Shown: piece after piece, positions 28,635 through 36,675 of the stretch | Layout of the letters: each line of letters starts with the position of its first letter | How positions within the stretch are numbered: the stretch's first letter is position 1 | Source: Levilactobacillus namurensis | Lineage (GTDB): Bacteria; Bacillota; Bacilli; Lactobacillales; Lactobacillaceae | Direction of reading: 5' to 3' | DNA length: 64,000 bases | Assembly: GCF_032197885.1 (NCBI RefSeq) | Contig: NZ_CP134159.1 | Span: forward strand, 2,046,001-2,110,000 | Program-made: the position numbers and the translations under genes | The notes under the pieces: model-generated | What the model saw: the letters and a program-made list of their open reading frames with translations, nothing else | What the model was told of the DNA's origin: nothing | The model's database searches: none

Positions 28635-29678
28635 TTACTTAACTGGATCAGCGACCCAGTCGAATTCCAGACTAGGGTCAGCATTCAAAGTGGCGTCCGC
28701 AAAGACCTGGTGGCGGTAAGCGACTTCCGCAAACGCCCCAATCATGGCGGCGTTATCGCCACAGAGCTTTAACGGCGCCTTAACCAACCGGGTCCCGGGG
28801 ACCGCTGCCAGTTCGGCGTCTAACCGTTCCCGCAGACCATGGTTGGCCGCAACCCCCCCGGCAAGGATCAGTTGGTGAACCGGATACTGCTTGAGCGCCC
28901 GCAACGTCTTGTCCGCCAAGACATCCACCACAGCCTGCTGGAAGCTAGCCGCTAAGTCGTGCTTGTCAAGGGTCTCCCCCACTTGATCCGCGTGGTGGGT
29001 GGTGTTGATGAAGGCACTCTTCAACCCGCTAAAGCTAAAGTCGAAGTTATCATCCTTATCCATCGCCCGAGGGAAATTAAACGTATCGTGGCCTTGATGG
29101 GCCCACTCGTCGACCGTCTTACCGGCCGGATAGTTGACGCCCATGACCCGGCCGACCTTATCGTAGGCCTCACCGGCAGCGTCATCACGGGTCTCCCCGA
29201 TGATTTCAAATTGATTCTCAGCTGGCATGTAGACCAGTTCCGTGTGTCCTCCGGAGACCAACAAGGCCATCGCGGGGAACTCGATGGGTTCCACGTACCG
29301 GGCCGCATAGATGTGGCCCGCCATATGGTTGACGGGAATCAACGGTAAATGATGGGCAAAAGCCACCGTCTTGGCAGCCGTGACCCCAATCAACAGGGCA
29401 CCGACCAGCCCCGGTCCATAGGTCACCGCAACGGCGTCCAAATCATCATAGGTGACGTTGGCCTCAGCCAAGGCATCCTTGATGCAGATGGTGATCTCTT
29501 CGATATGGTGGCGACTCGCGACCTCGGGGACCACGCCCCCGAACCGTTGGTGACTCTTGATCTGGGTCGCCACGATGTTCGACAGAATCTGATGACCGTC
29601 TTCGATGACGGCCACACTGGTTTCGTCACAACTTGACTCAAATGCCAGAATTAAATTTCGCTTACTCGTTGGACTCAC
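28635..29678 (-). CDS. tsaD: tRNA N6-threonylcarbamoyladenosine transferase TsaD
   Basis: 347 residues. The ASKHA-fold metal site HMAGHIYA (HxxxH), the N-terminal [13 protein letters not shown] and the [10 protein letters not shown] loop are all present. TsaD transfers the threonylcarbamoyl group to A37 of ANN-decoding tRNAs with TsaB and TsaE. The only usable in-frame start is GTG 29678, which sits right beside GAAGAGGA, an unusually short spacing. It ends the tsaB-rimI-tsaD cluster. Confidence 0.96.
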   Translation of the reverse strand: MSPTSKRNLILAFESSCDETSVAVIEDGHQILSNIVATQIKSHQRFGGVVPEVASRHHIEEITICIKDALAEANVTYDDLDAVAVTYGPGLVGALLIGVTAAKTVAFAHHLPLIPVNHMAGHIYAARYVEPIEFPAMALLVSGGHTELVYMPAENQFEIIGETRDDAAGEAYDKVGRVMGVNYPAGKTVDEWAHQGHDTFNFPRAMDKDDNFDFSFSGLKSAFINTTHHADQVGETLDKHDLAASFQQAVVDVLADKTLRALKQYPVHQLILAGGVAANHGLRERLDAELAAVPGTRLVKAPLKLCGDNAAMIGAFAEVAYRHQVFADATLNADPSLEFDWVADPVK

Positions 29679-29704
29679 TCCTCTTCACTTCTCTGCCGAG
29701 CTAA

Positions 29705-30298
29705 CTATTCCTCCACTTCAGCGGGGGCCGTCGCTGGCAGGTCTAAGACCATGTCCGCCGCGTCCTCGTGATCGCCGAAGTAGTATCCGCGCTTGATCCC
29801 GGTCTGCTCGAATTGCAGGTCCCGGTACAGTTCTTGGGCTTGACGGTTCGAGACCCGCACCTCTAGACTGACCGTCCGGTAGTTCAGATGCCGGGCTTTT
29901 TTGATCATAATATTCATCAGGAACCGTCCTAAGCCCCGTCCTTGATAGTCGGGCAAGACGGCAATGTTCGTGATGTGCGCGTCTTGGGTGCGTTCGTCAA
30001 ACGTACTGCCGATAAACGCCAGCAGTTGGTCGTTCCGGCGAATCACCAGGTACAGCCGGTCCTTATCCCGTCGCAGTTCATTAGCGAAGGCCGTGGAATC
30101 CCACGGGGCCTTGCCCGCGTACACGGCTCGCTCAATTTCGATCATCTCGGGGATATCCGTAAACATGGCCTTGGCCACGAAATAACTGACGTCCTTGATG
30201 GTCACCTGATGGTTCTTGACCCCCAAGGCTTCTTCTCGGGCAATCTCCCGTTGACTTCCAAAAACATTTTTATACCAAGTTTTAAACTTTTTCAACAT
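29705..30298 (-). CDS. rimI: Ribosomal-protein-alanine N-acetyltransferase RimI
   Basis: 197 residues; a GNAT acetyltransferase of about 145 residues preceded by a basic extension of about 40 (MLKKFKTWYKNVFGSQRE) not found in short RimI proteins. The acetyl-CoA loop is LPDYQGRGLGRFLM, followed by the typical SLEVRVSNRQAQELYRDLQF and KRGYY. RimI acetylates the N-terminus of ribosomal protein S18. The start overlaps tsaB by 17 bases. Clustering with tsaB and tsaD is widespread. Confidence 0.93.
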   Translation of the reverse strand: MLKKFKTWYKNVFGSQREIAREEALGVKNHQVTIKDVSYFVAKAMFTDIPEMIEIERAVYAGKAPWDSTAFANELRRDKDRLYLVIRRNDQLLAFIGSTFDERTQDAHITNIAVLPDYQGRGLGRFLMNIMIKKARHLNYRTVSLEVRVSNRQAQELYRDLQFEQTGIKRGYYFGDHEDAADMVLDLPATAPAEVEE

Positions 30299-31004
30299 AG
30301 GATGTGTTGTCCTCCCCAGGGTTCTTCGCCCGCCATTCGGCTTCCGCCTGCGTCAAGCGCAGATAGTTGGGCACAAAACGGTCGACATCTTGGACGGGCG
30401 TCCGGTGTTGGCCCAACAGCCCGATCGTGGCGACCTGCGGCAAGTTCAACCAGGGGCTGACTGCCGGTGTGGCCGCCGAAATGGTGGTGTGAATCAGGTC
30501 GTCAAAGTGGGCGGCATCCCCTAAGAACCAAATCGGTTCCGCGTATTCTCCCACAGCCTTTAAGAAGGCCGTGACGTTAACGTGCGCGTCCGCAATCACG
30601 GGATGGGGCACCCCGGCTTTGATGCGGTACAGGCCCGCAAAGACGTTTTGGTTGCGCGCGTCAAACATGGGGGCAACCAGCGCCCCTTCGACTGGGATAT
30701 TCGCCGCTAAGGTCGCCAGACTGGAGACGGCGACCAAATCAAGGTTTAACGTTGCCGCCAAGGTCTTTGCCGTGGTGACCGCAATGCGGATTCCCGTGTA
30801 AGATCCAGGACCCGCGGCGACCACGACCCGGTCAAGGTCCGTTGGCTTTAAGTCCGCCATAGCCAGGAGCCGCTCAATCTCGGGCAAGAGGTACTCCGCG
30901 TGTTTTTGATGGACCGTCACCGTAATCGCAGCTAAGACCGTCGCGTCCTCCAAGACGGCGACACTTAACGGCCGATTCGATGTATCAATTGCTAAAATCT
31001 TCAT
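30282..31004 (-). CDS. tsaB: tRNA threonylcarbamoyladenosine biosynthesis protein TsaB
   Basis: 240 residues. The ASKHA fold opens with ILAIDTSNRPLSVAVLED and has the AGPGSYTGIRIAVTTAKTLA segment characteristic of TsaB. It lacks the TsaD metal histidines and acts as the scaffold partner of TsaD. First gene of tsaB-rimI-tsaD, with AAGGGGACC upstream. Confidence 0.95.
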   Translation of the reverse strand: MKILAIDTSNRPLSVAVLEDATVLAAITVTVHQKHAEYLLPEIERLLAMADLKPTDLDRVVVAAGPGSYTGIRIAVTTAKTLAATLNLDLVAVSSLATLAANIPVEGALVAPMFDARNQNVFAGLYRIKAGVPHPVIADAHVNVTAFLKAVGEYAEPIWFLGDAAHFDDLIHTTISAATPAVSPWLNLPQVATIGLLGQHRTPVQDVDRFVPNYLRLTQAEAEWRAKNPGEDNTSYVEKV

Positions 31005-31050
31005 ACTTATAAGGTCCCCTTCAACGGATGGCAGCCAAGCTAGAAATGTT

Positions 31051-31087
31051 AAAAGCGGCGTCTCCTGAATCGCGATGCACCGCTTTT
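31051..31087 (-). terminator. Terminator after the tmk-thioesterase operon
   Basis: AAAAGCGG pairs with CCGCTTTT around a long loop on the minus strand. It lies between the thioesterase stop and tsaB. A TTGTGG-N16-TATGAT promoter-like sequence lies upstream of it (31112-31139), so the hairpin could also sit in the tsaB leader. Confidence 0.6.
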
Positions 31088-31180
31088 CTTGGCTATTGCT
31101 TGTCTTCTACATAATCATACCAGTTTACTATACTACCACAAATTGCCAACGCCAACACCCACTTCGCCGGGGTTGGTTGC

Positions 31181-31918
31181 CTAATCGGTGGTCCAAGCGA
31201 CCGTGGCTAAGGCCGCAATCGTGTTGCCGACCTTGATCTGGTGCTGCGTTTTGGTTGCGGTCGGCACCACTTCACTGGCCACTTGGTGACCGTACTTCAC
31301 TTCATTTTCGAAACGAATGCGAATGTCCGTTGGCCGGTGGGTCCGTAAGAACTCGGCCGGTAAGGTGTCCAACAACCAGTCGAAGTAATGGGCGTTGTTC
31401 ACGTGGCCGTTATTATCGATATCGAAGTACCGGACCGTGTAGGGCTTGACCACCGTGGTCGCCGCTGGATCTAACCGTTCCGGCCGGGGCAGCCGGGGTA
31501 ACCGGTTGGTCTGGTCACTCTCATACGGCGCCATCAACTCGGTCGGAATCGTGGCAATCTTGCGGGTCGCGTAACTCATGGTGACCCAGATACCTTCCGC
31601 GTAGGCCAGCGTTTCGCCCTGAGCGTCCATTAACCAGTATTCTCGGTAAGCGAAGTACCGGTTATAGGCCGTCGCCTTAGTCTTTAGCGTCACCTGGTCC
31701 CCTAACTTGGGCAACCGTGTGATCTGGAGGTGGTACTGGGTCACGACCCAGCCGACCCCCAAGCTGTTGATGAACTGGGTATCCATCCCCAACGCACTGC
31801 TCTGGTCATCCGAGACCAGCACCAAGAGGTTGATCAGCATGGCGACCGTCAGATGTCCCGTGTCGTCCGCTTCGTAGTAGACCACCCGGTGCGGTTCCGT
31901 ATAGGTTTGAGCACTCAT
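31181..31918 (-). CDS. Acyl-ACP thioesterase (FatA/FatB family)
   Basis: 245 residues forming two hotdog domains. The first covers about 1-130 (HRVVYYEADDTGHLTVAMLINLL); the second has the active-site segment DIDNNGHVNNAHYFDWLLD near residues 165-183, with conserved Asn and His. It releases fatty acids from acyl carrier protein. In lactobacilli this gene regularly follows rsmI, and here they overlap by 4 bases (ATGA). Strong AGGAGG site. Physiological substrate chain length is not deducible. Confidence 0.9.
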   Translation of the reverse strand: MSAQTYTEPHRVVYYEADDTGHLTVAMLINLLVLVSDDQSSALGMDTQFINSLGVGWVVTQYHLQITRLPKLGDQVTLKTKATAYNRYFAYREYWLMDAQGETLAYAEGIWVTMSYATRKIATIPTELMAPYESDQTNRLPRLPRPERLDPAATTVVKPYTVRYFDIDNNGHVNNAHYFDWLLDTLPAEFLRTHRPTDIRIRFENEVKYGHQVASEVVPTATKTQHQIKVGNTIAALATVAWTTD

Positions 31919-32805
31919 TTTTCCGCATCCTCCTGATCTAAATGGTGATAAATGCGATAAACTTCCTGTTTCTTCATCTGGCGCAAGTTCGCCACTTCCT
32001 TGATGGCGGCGTTAGGCTTCTCACCGGCGGCAATCAGCCGGTCCACTTGCACCGTAACGGGCTCACTCAAGTCCACCGTGGGCGTCTCGCTGGTCGGGTG
32101 CGGATTCCCGCTAACCAAGACCACGAACTCCCCGCGGACCTGATCCGTGGCGGCCCAATCGGCAAGCTCTGCCAAGCTTCCCCGCAAGAATTCTTCGTAA
32201 CGCTTAGTCAGTTCCCGGCAGAGAACCGCCGGACGGTCAGCGCCCAAGCCACTGGCTAGGTTAGCCAACGTCTTCTTCAAGCGGTGCGGTGCCTCATAAA
32301 AGATCAGCGTTTCCGGCCGCTCTTCCAACTCCGCGATTTCCGCCCGTTGATCCTTGGGCTTACGGTCCAAGAACCCGTAGAAGTAGAAGGGTTGGGGCGC
32401 CAGTCCCGAGGCAATCAGGGCGGTCAGCCCGGCGTTGGCCCCCGGTAAGGGAACCACGGGGATTCCCGCCTGAGCGCAAGCTACGACCAGTTCGTGGCCG
32501 GGGTCACTGATGGATGGCATTCCGGCGTCGCTGACTTGGGCAATTTGCGCCCCCGCTTGCAGTTTCGCTAATAATTGTGGAATCCGTTCTTGGGTGTTGT
32601 GCTCGTGAAAGCTAATCTGCTTGGTGGTGATTTCAAAATGGTTCAAGAGCTTCTGCGTGTTCCGCGTATCCTCGGCCGCAATCAGGTCTGCGTCCTGCAA
32701 GGTCTTGACGGCCCGAAACGTCATGTCGTCCAAGTTGCCGATGGGCGTGGGCACCAGGTACAACCGCCCCGTTGCCGCCTTCTGAAAACTCCGTTGTCGT
32801 TCCAT
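31915..32805 (-). CDS. rsmI: 16S rRNA 2'-O-ribose C1402 methyltransferase RsmI
   Basis: 296 residues of the SAM-dependent tetrapyrrole-methylase fold. Motifs are LYLVPTPIGNLDDMTFRAV, AEDTRNTQKLL, QVSDAGMPSISDPG and FLDRKPKDQ. It methylates C1402 in the decoding centre. It lies 10 bases after yabA, matching the Bacillus order yabA-rsmI. Confidence 0.96.
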   Translation of the reverse strand: MERQRSFQKAATGRLYLVPTPIGNLDDMTFRAVKTLQDADLIAAEDTRNTQKLLNHFEITTKQISFHEHNTQERIPQLLAKLQAGAQIAQVSDAGMPSISDPGHELVVACAQAGIPVVPLPGANAGLTALIASGLAPQPFYFYGFLDRKPKDQRAEIAELEERPETLIFYEAPHRLKKTLANLASGLGADRPAVLCRELTKRYEEFLRGSLAELADWAATDQVRGEFVVLVSGNPHPTSETPTVDLSEPVTVQVDRLIAAGEKPNAAIKEVANLRQMKKQEVYRIYHHLDQEDAEK

Positions 32806-32814
32806 GCTGACCTC

Positions 32815-33153
32815 CTATTGATCGCGATAAATAACTTCTAAACAAAACGCACACTCTTCATCCTGCTTGCGGCGCGTCCCGTAGAACTCCCGACACACGT
32901 GAAAGCCCTCCTCGTAGAGTTTTTCCAGAATCTGTCGTGACTTGGATAAGCCCTGTTGGGTCTCCGGGGCCTCAGGCAAGGTCTTTTGGAGTTCCCGCAA
33001 GAGGTCCCGCAGATGTTGGTTTTCAATCTCAAGTTCCGCATTCTGTTCGAACACCTGCGTCAGTTCCGCCTGCAAATCAGTAAATTGCGTGGCGGTCTGA
33101 TCAAGTTGTTCCTTGATTACCTTCAATTGGTCGTAAACGGCTTGTTTATCCAA
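32815..33153 (-). CDS. yabA: Replication initiation control protein YabA
   Basis: 112 residues from a TTG with AAGGAGGGG upstream. An N-terminal coiled coil (about 1-60, the tetramerisation part) is followed by a C-terminal zinc site formed by HVCREFYG and CAFCLEVIY. YabA binds DnaA and the DnaN clamp to limit re-initiation. Neighbours holB and tmk fit the usual replication cluster. Confidence 0.94.
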   Translation of the reverse strand: MDKQAVYDQLKVIKEQLDQTATQFTDLQAELTQVFEQNAELEIENQHLRDLLRELQKTLPEAPETQQGLSKSRQILEKLYEEGFHVCREFYGTRRKQDEECAFCLEVIYRDQ

Positions 33154-33179
33154 ACTGCTGCCCCTCCTTGTTCACGCGG

Positions 33180-34196
33180 TTAGCGTGCGATTTGAGTTAA
33201 GATTTCTAAAGTCAATGCTTCTAAAATGTTTTGAAAATTCAGGTTTCCGGCCAACTGCCCCGGCGTATCCAGGGTCAACGTCAGAATCGCTAAGAGTCGG
33301 TCCGTGGGTAAGCGCTGGGCAATCTGGCGACTGGCTTGCGCGACTTGGGGATAGGCCAGGTCGGCTGCGGCCACCTCCTGAGACCGTTGGCGCAACGCAT
33401 CGTGCCAGATCTGAACGATCATGTCTAACACTAGGCGTTGCCGGTCCCGATTAGCCGCCAAGGGGACCAATTCAGTCTGGACCCGTACAAAGGCCCGTTC
33501 ATCCCCCTGGCAACAGGCCGTAAACCAGTGCTCAATACTGGTCTGCGCCGTCCCCAACCAGTCATCGGCTACCAAGTCATTGGCAGCGGTCACACTCTCA
33601 GTCAAAGTAGCTAAGAGGTACCGCTGACTGGGCGCGACCCCGGCGGCCTCGAGGGCCGTGGCTAATTTGCTGGCCGGCACGGGTAAGAGGTCGACAATCT
33701 GCGTCCGGGACAGAATCGTGGGCAGAATCAAGTTTTTGTTGGCGGTCAAAAGGAGCGCCACGGTATTGCCCACCGGCTCTTCAATGAACTTCAAGAGACT
33801 GTTGGCGGCACCGGTGGTCATTCGCTCCATCTGGTCAATGATAAAAATCTTCTGGTTACCTTCCACGGCACTCTTGGTGAACTCCGACTTCAGGTACCGG
33901 ACCTGGTCGACCTTGATGCGTTGACCATCGGGAACGACCTTGACTACGTCCGGATGGTCACCCGCCATGATTCGCCGACACTCGGGACATTGCCCGCACG
34001 GACGGCCATCCGCCCCGACGCTCTGGCAGAATAGCCGCAACGCGACGGTCTCTGCGAGGGCCTGCCGCCCGGTACCGTCCATGCCGTTGAACAAATAGGC
34101 GTGAGCCAAGCGGTGGTCAGCAATCAGGTGCATGAAGTGTGCGACCAACTGCGGCTGGAGTCGCTGAGCGGTCGCTATCGGTGTCTCTTCGGTCAT
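33180..34196 (-). CDS. holB: DNA polymerase III delta' subunit
   Basis: 338 residues, AAA+ clamp-loader fold. The P-loop is degenerate (GMDGTGRQA), as expected for delta', which does not hydrolyse ATP. The zinc module has CQSVGADGRPCGQCPEC near residues 56-72. The SRC-like sensor region is present as LSRTQIV. It is one arm of the clamp loader with DnaX, also in this window. Start has AGGGGGTAAGG. Confidence 0.95.
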   Translation of the reverse strand: MTEETPIATAQRLQPQLVAHFMHLIADHRLAHAYLFNGMDGTGRQALAETVALRLFCQSVGADGRPCGQCPECRRIMAGDHPDVVKVVPDGQRIKVDQVRYLKSEFTKSAVEGNQKIFIIDQMERMTTGAANSLLKFIEEPVGNTVALLLTANKNLILPTILSRTQIVDLLPVPASKLATALEAAGVAPSQRYLLATLTESVTAANDLVADDWLGTAQTSIEHWFTACCQGDERAFVRVQTELVPLAANRDRQRLVLDMIVQIWHDALRQRSQEVAAADLAYPQVAQASRQIAQRLPTDRLLAILTLTLDTPGQLAGNLNFQNILEALTLEILTQIAR

Positions 34197-34205
34197 CCTT
34201 ACCCC

Positions 34206-34535
34206 CTAGAACTGGTGGAACTGGTCAACGGGTAAGACGAAGACAGTAGCGCCGCCGACTTGAACTTCCACCGGATACGATGAGGTGTTGTCCAACTGGG
34301 CATCCAGATTGACTGGTGGTGCCATAAACTGTTGCCGGGTGTGGCTGGTGGTCTTGATCAATTCCAAGACCTCTTCGACCCGCTCATCGTCCACCCCCAG
34401 CATAAACGTGGTGTTCCCAGACTTTAAGAACCCGCCAGTGGTTGATAACCGCGTGGCACGAAAGTCATGGTCGATAAACTGGTTGCTCAACCGGTTCGCA
34501 TCTTTGTCTTGAATAATCGCAATAAGTAACTTCAT
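34206..34535 (-). CDS. darA: c-di-AMP receptor protein DarA (PII-like, YaaQ family)
   Basis: 109 residues, starting MKLLIAIIQDKDANRLSNQF. The PII-like fold has the characteristic THTG-type region as STTGGFLKSGNTTFMLGV, which forms the c-di-AMP pocket. DarA/PstA binds c-di-AMP; its downstream partner is unknown. It lies between tmk and holB, the standard location. A KimA-type potassium importer, another c-di-AMP target, is in this window. Confidence 0.93.
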   Translation of the reverse strand: MKLLIAIIQDKDANRLSNQFIDHDFRATRLSTTGGFLKSGNTTFMLGVDDERVEEVLELIKTTSHTRQQFMAPPVNLDAQLDNTSSYPVEVQVGGATVFVLPVDQFHQF

Positions 34536-34548
34536 GGTGGTTCCTCCC

Positions 34549-35217
34549 TTATTTGCCGGTGGTAAAGTACGCGTGCGCCGTCTGGTGAATCAACGCCAGG
34601 GCCGCCGCGACGACCTGTTCTGGGGACTGCGTCGCGTCGATCAACTTGATGCGTTCTGGGTGGGCCGTCTGCAGGCGCAGGTACGCTGATCGGACCCGGT
34701 CATGAAAGGCCGTCTTCTCAACGTCCAAGCGGTCGACCTTCTGGGGATCCCGGTGAGCTTGAATGCGGCGTAAGCCCACTTCAGCGGGGACGTCGAAGTA
34801 GATGGTCAGATCTGGCAGGAGCCCGTCCGTCGCAAATTCGTTCATCTTAGCGACCTCCGTCTCCCCAATCTGCCGCCCAGCGCCCTGATACGCGACTGAA
34901 CTGTCAACGTACCGGTCACACAAGACCAACTGGTCCGCCCGTAACGCGGGTAGGATGGTCTCGGCAAGGTGTTGCCGCCGAGCCGCCGCATAGAGCAAGG
35001 CCTCGGTCCGGTAGTCCATCGCCGTGTTCGCTCGGTCCAAGATAATCGACCGAATGCTCTCCGAGATGGGGTTGCCCCCCGGTTCACGCGTCACGGTCAA
35101 CCGGTCGCCCAGTTGTGGTGCGAGTTGTGCTGTAATGGCCGTCAAGGCACTAGTCTTCCCAGCGCCATCCGGTCCTTCAAAACTGATAAACGTTCCTGCC
35201 AAAATCTTCGACCCCAT
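34549..35217 (-). CDS. tmk: Thymidylate kinase
   Basis: 222 residues. P-loop EGPDGAGKTS, DR(Y/H) motif CDRYVDSSVAYQG, and the lid region near residues 145-165. It makes dTDP from dTMP. The ATG at 35217 has AGGAAG almost touching it; a TTG five codons in (35202) has better spacing and is a possible alternative. It starts the tmk-darA-holB-yabA-rsmI-thioesterase operon, which is normally joined to recR-yaaL but is separated here by a polysaccharide cluster. Confidence 0.95.
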   Translation of the reverse strand: MGSKILAGTFISFEGPDGAGKTSALTAITAQLAPQLGDRLTVTREPGGNPISESIRSIILDRANTAMDYRTEALLYAAARRQHLAETILPALRADQLVLCDRYVDSSVAYQGAGRQIGETEVAKMNEFATDGLLPDLTIYFDVPAEVGLRRIQAHRDPQKVDRLDVEKTAFHDRVRSAYLRLQTAHPERIKLIDATQSPEQVVAAALALIHQTAHAYFTTGK

Positions 35218-35529
35218 CTTCCTACTGTAATCCGATTCCGCCTGGTCTGCGAAATCCGTTATTTAAACGTTCCAATAACCGAATCCGTGATGGGCCAACG
35301 GTCCGTTGCTTACTGACCGGGCCATTCGTACCACGTCACGACTCGAATATCAATAGATACATTGTACTTTAATTCAGAAATGATGTCTATTTGCAAGTCG
35401 CCGGCCACTCCCGCTCTAAAGCCTTGGCCCTCCTAGCTTCTCACGCCCTTTTTCACTGGTTAAGTTTCCCTAGAATTCCCAATAAAGTTACCAGAGTTTG
35501 ATTTAAGCCTTAACAAGGGTGGCAGTCAG
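35218..35529. other. Intergenic stretch upstream of tmk
   Basis: No gene was seen. A TACAAT -10-like hexamer lies at about 35360 on the minus strand without a good -35. The stretch leads into repeat copy D. Confidence 0.4.
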
Positions 35530-35685
35530 CGCCTTACCGGGTGGTCAGCTAGGGCTGGAACGCAGTGGGCACAACTTCGAGCCAAAGAACGGTCTCGAAG
35601 ATTGGCCTTTGGCTAGGGTAGCTAAGAACGCTACCCAACCCAAATTTCACTGCTGAGCCCTAGCTGACCACCCTCACGGCTTACG
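35530..35685 (-). repeat. Structured intergenic repeat, copy D
   Basis: 156 bases, minus orientation. The outer stem is a perfect 18 base pairs (35539-35556 with 35656-35673), reading GGGTGGTCAGCTAGGGCT. Inner hairpins GGGTAGC/GCTACCC and CTTCGAG/CTCGAAG are perfect. The core is very close to copy B, but the outer stem has changed on both sides with pairing kept. Confidence 0.88.
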
Positions 35686-35727
35686 GTAGTTGAACCTTAT
35701 ACGAAACATCACTCCTAAAACGACAGC

Positions 35728-35755
35728 CAGCCCTGTCTGGCCGCCCGGTAAGGCG
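35728..35755 (+). repeat. Right-end fragment of the structured repeat
   Basis: CAGCCCTGTCTGG, two bases, then CGCCCGGTAAGGCG: the last 28 bases of a copy like B or F, with no matching left arm. It lies 42 bases after copy D, in the opposite orientation, where a complete plus copy is found at the A/B and E/F loci. A deletion remnant. Confidence 0.8.
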
Positions 35756-35772
35756 CTGACCTCCTCTCCACA

Positions 35773-35806
35773 CAAAAGAAAAGAGAGCCGTCATCCTCCA
35801 ACAGCT
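35773..35806 (-). terminator. Terminator of the polysaccharide operon
   Basis: On the minus strand GGGAGC pairs with GCTCTC (one G-U) across a 15-base loop, followed by TTTTCTTTTG. It is 12 bases after the last gene of the cluster. Confidence 0.6.
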
Positions 35807-35817
35807 CCCTCAAAAGG

Positions 35818-36675
35818 CTACACATCGTATTCCGTTTCCTTGATACCCGCGTTCATCAGGTCGTACGGCGTCTTCATCTTTTCGCCGTCCCAACTGGCGA
35901 CGCCCACGACTAGCCGGACGTCGAGGGTGGCCAGTAAGTTATCGGCAGCCAGGGCCTTGGTGAACTGTTGCTTGATTCGGTTCGCCGCAATCGTCGCCCC
36001 GTCCGCGTTCGTGAAGAGCAGCACCGACCAGGTCGGATTCTCCCGGTCAATCAGATAGGTGATGTCGTTGGTCCGCATGGCCTGCTTCACCGTGTGGGAC
36101 ACCAGCTTCAGTAATTCACGCATCTGCGTGTCACTGATCATACTGCGCATTTCTTGGAAATACCGGATTCGAATGATCATGGTGGTGACGGGTAGGTCGA
36201 AACGCCGGTTGGTTTCCGTAAAGACCGCCGTGTCTTCAATGTAGGACACCATGGTCCGTAAATTGGTCTCCTCATCGAACGCTCCCCGCGCCACCAGGTC
36301 ACTCTGTAACTTCGCATTTTGCGCTTGGAGCTTCCGTGCGTGGGCCGTCAGTCCGTGGAACGACAACGACAGTAACAGTGGCACGAATAACCAATACGCC
36401 AGGACCCAGGGTAAGAGCTGATGGTGAACCTGGTTTTCATAAATCACCAGAATGACTTGTAAGAAGATAAAGCCCAAGTTCAGCAACAGCCCGGTGACCA
36501 AGCCCCAGAAGTAGGTGAACAGAATCAACAACATGGTCACCCCTAACAACACCGTGTTGACCAAGAGGTAATCCGTCCGGGTGGCCCCCATCCCTAAGGC
36601 TAGGCCACAGAGGCAGAACAGAAAGGCAATCAGGTAGAGGTCCGTCCACCAGCTCTCATGTCCGTTAGTTTCCAT
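35818..36675 (-). CDS. Membrane protein with degenerate GGDEF domain, putative c-di-GMP receptor
   Basis: 285 residues from ATG 36675 (GAGGAGG seven bases before; a longer frame overlaps the BcsB gene). Four or so membrane helices (about 12-110) and a short coiled coil (112-130) precede a GGDEF-fold domain (about 133-283, entry motif DEETNLRTM). The catalytic GGDEF signature is gone: DRENP stands at about 210-214. The inhibitory-site motif RxxD is kept (Arg201-Thr-Asn-Asp204), five residues before. This suggests c-di-GMP binding without synthesis, as in PelD. It is the last gene of the polysaccharide operon. Receptor function is inference. Confidence 0.78.
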   Translation of the reverse strand: METNGHESWWTDLYLIAFLFCLCGLALGMGATRTDYLLVNTVLLGVTMLLILFTYFWGLVTGLLLNLGFIFLQVILVIYENQVHHQLLPWVLAYWLFVPLLLSLSFHGLTAHARKLQAQNAKLQSDLVARGAFDEETNLRTMVSYIEDTAVFTETNRRFDLPVTTMIIRIRYFQEMRSMISDTQMRELLKLVSHTVKQAMRTNDITYLIDRENPTWSVLLFTNADGATIAANRIKQQFTKALAADNLLATLDVRLVVGVASWDGEKMKTPYDLMNAGIKETEYDV

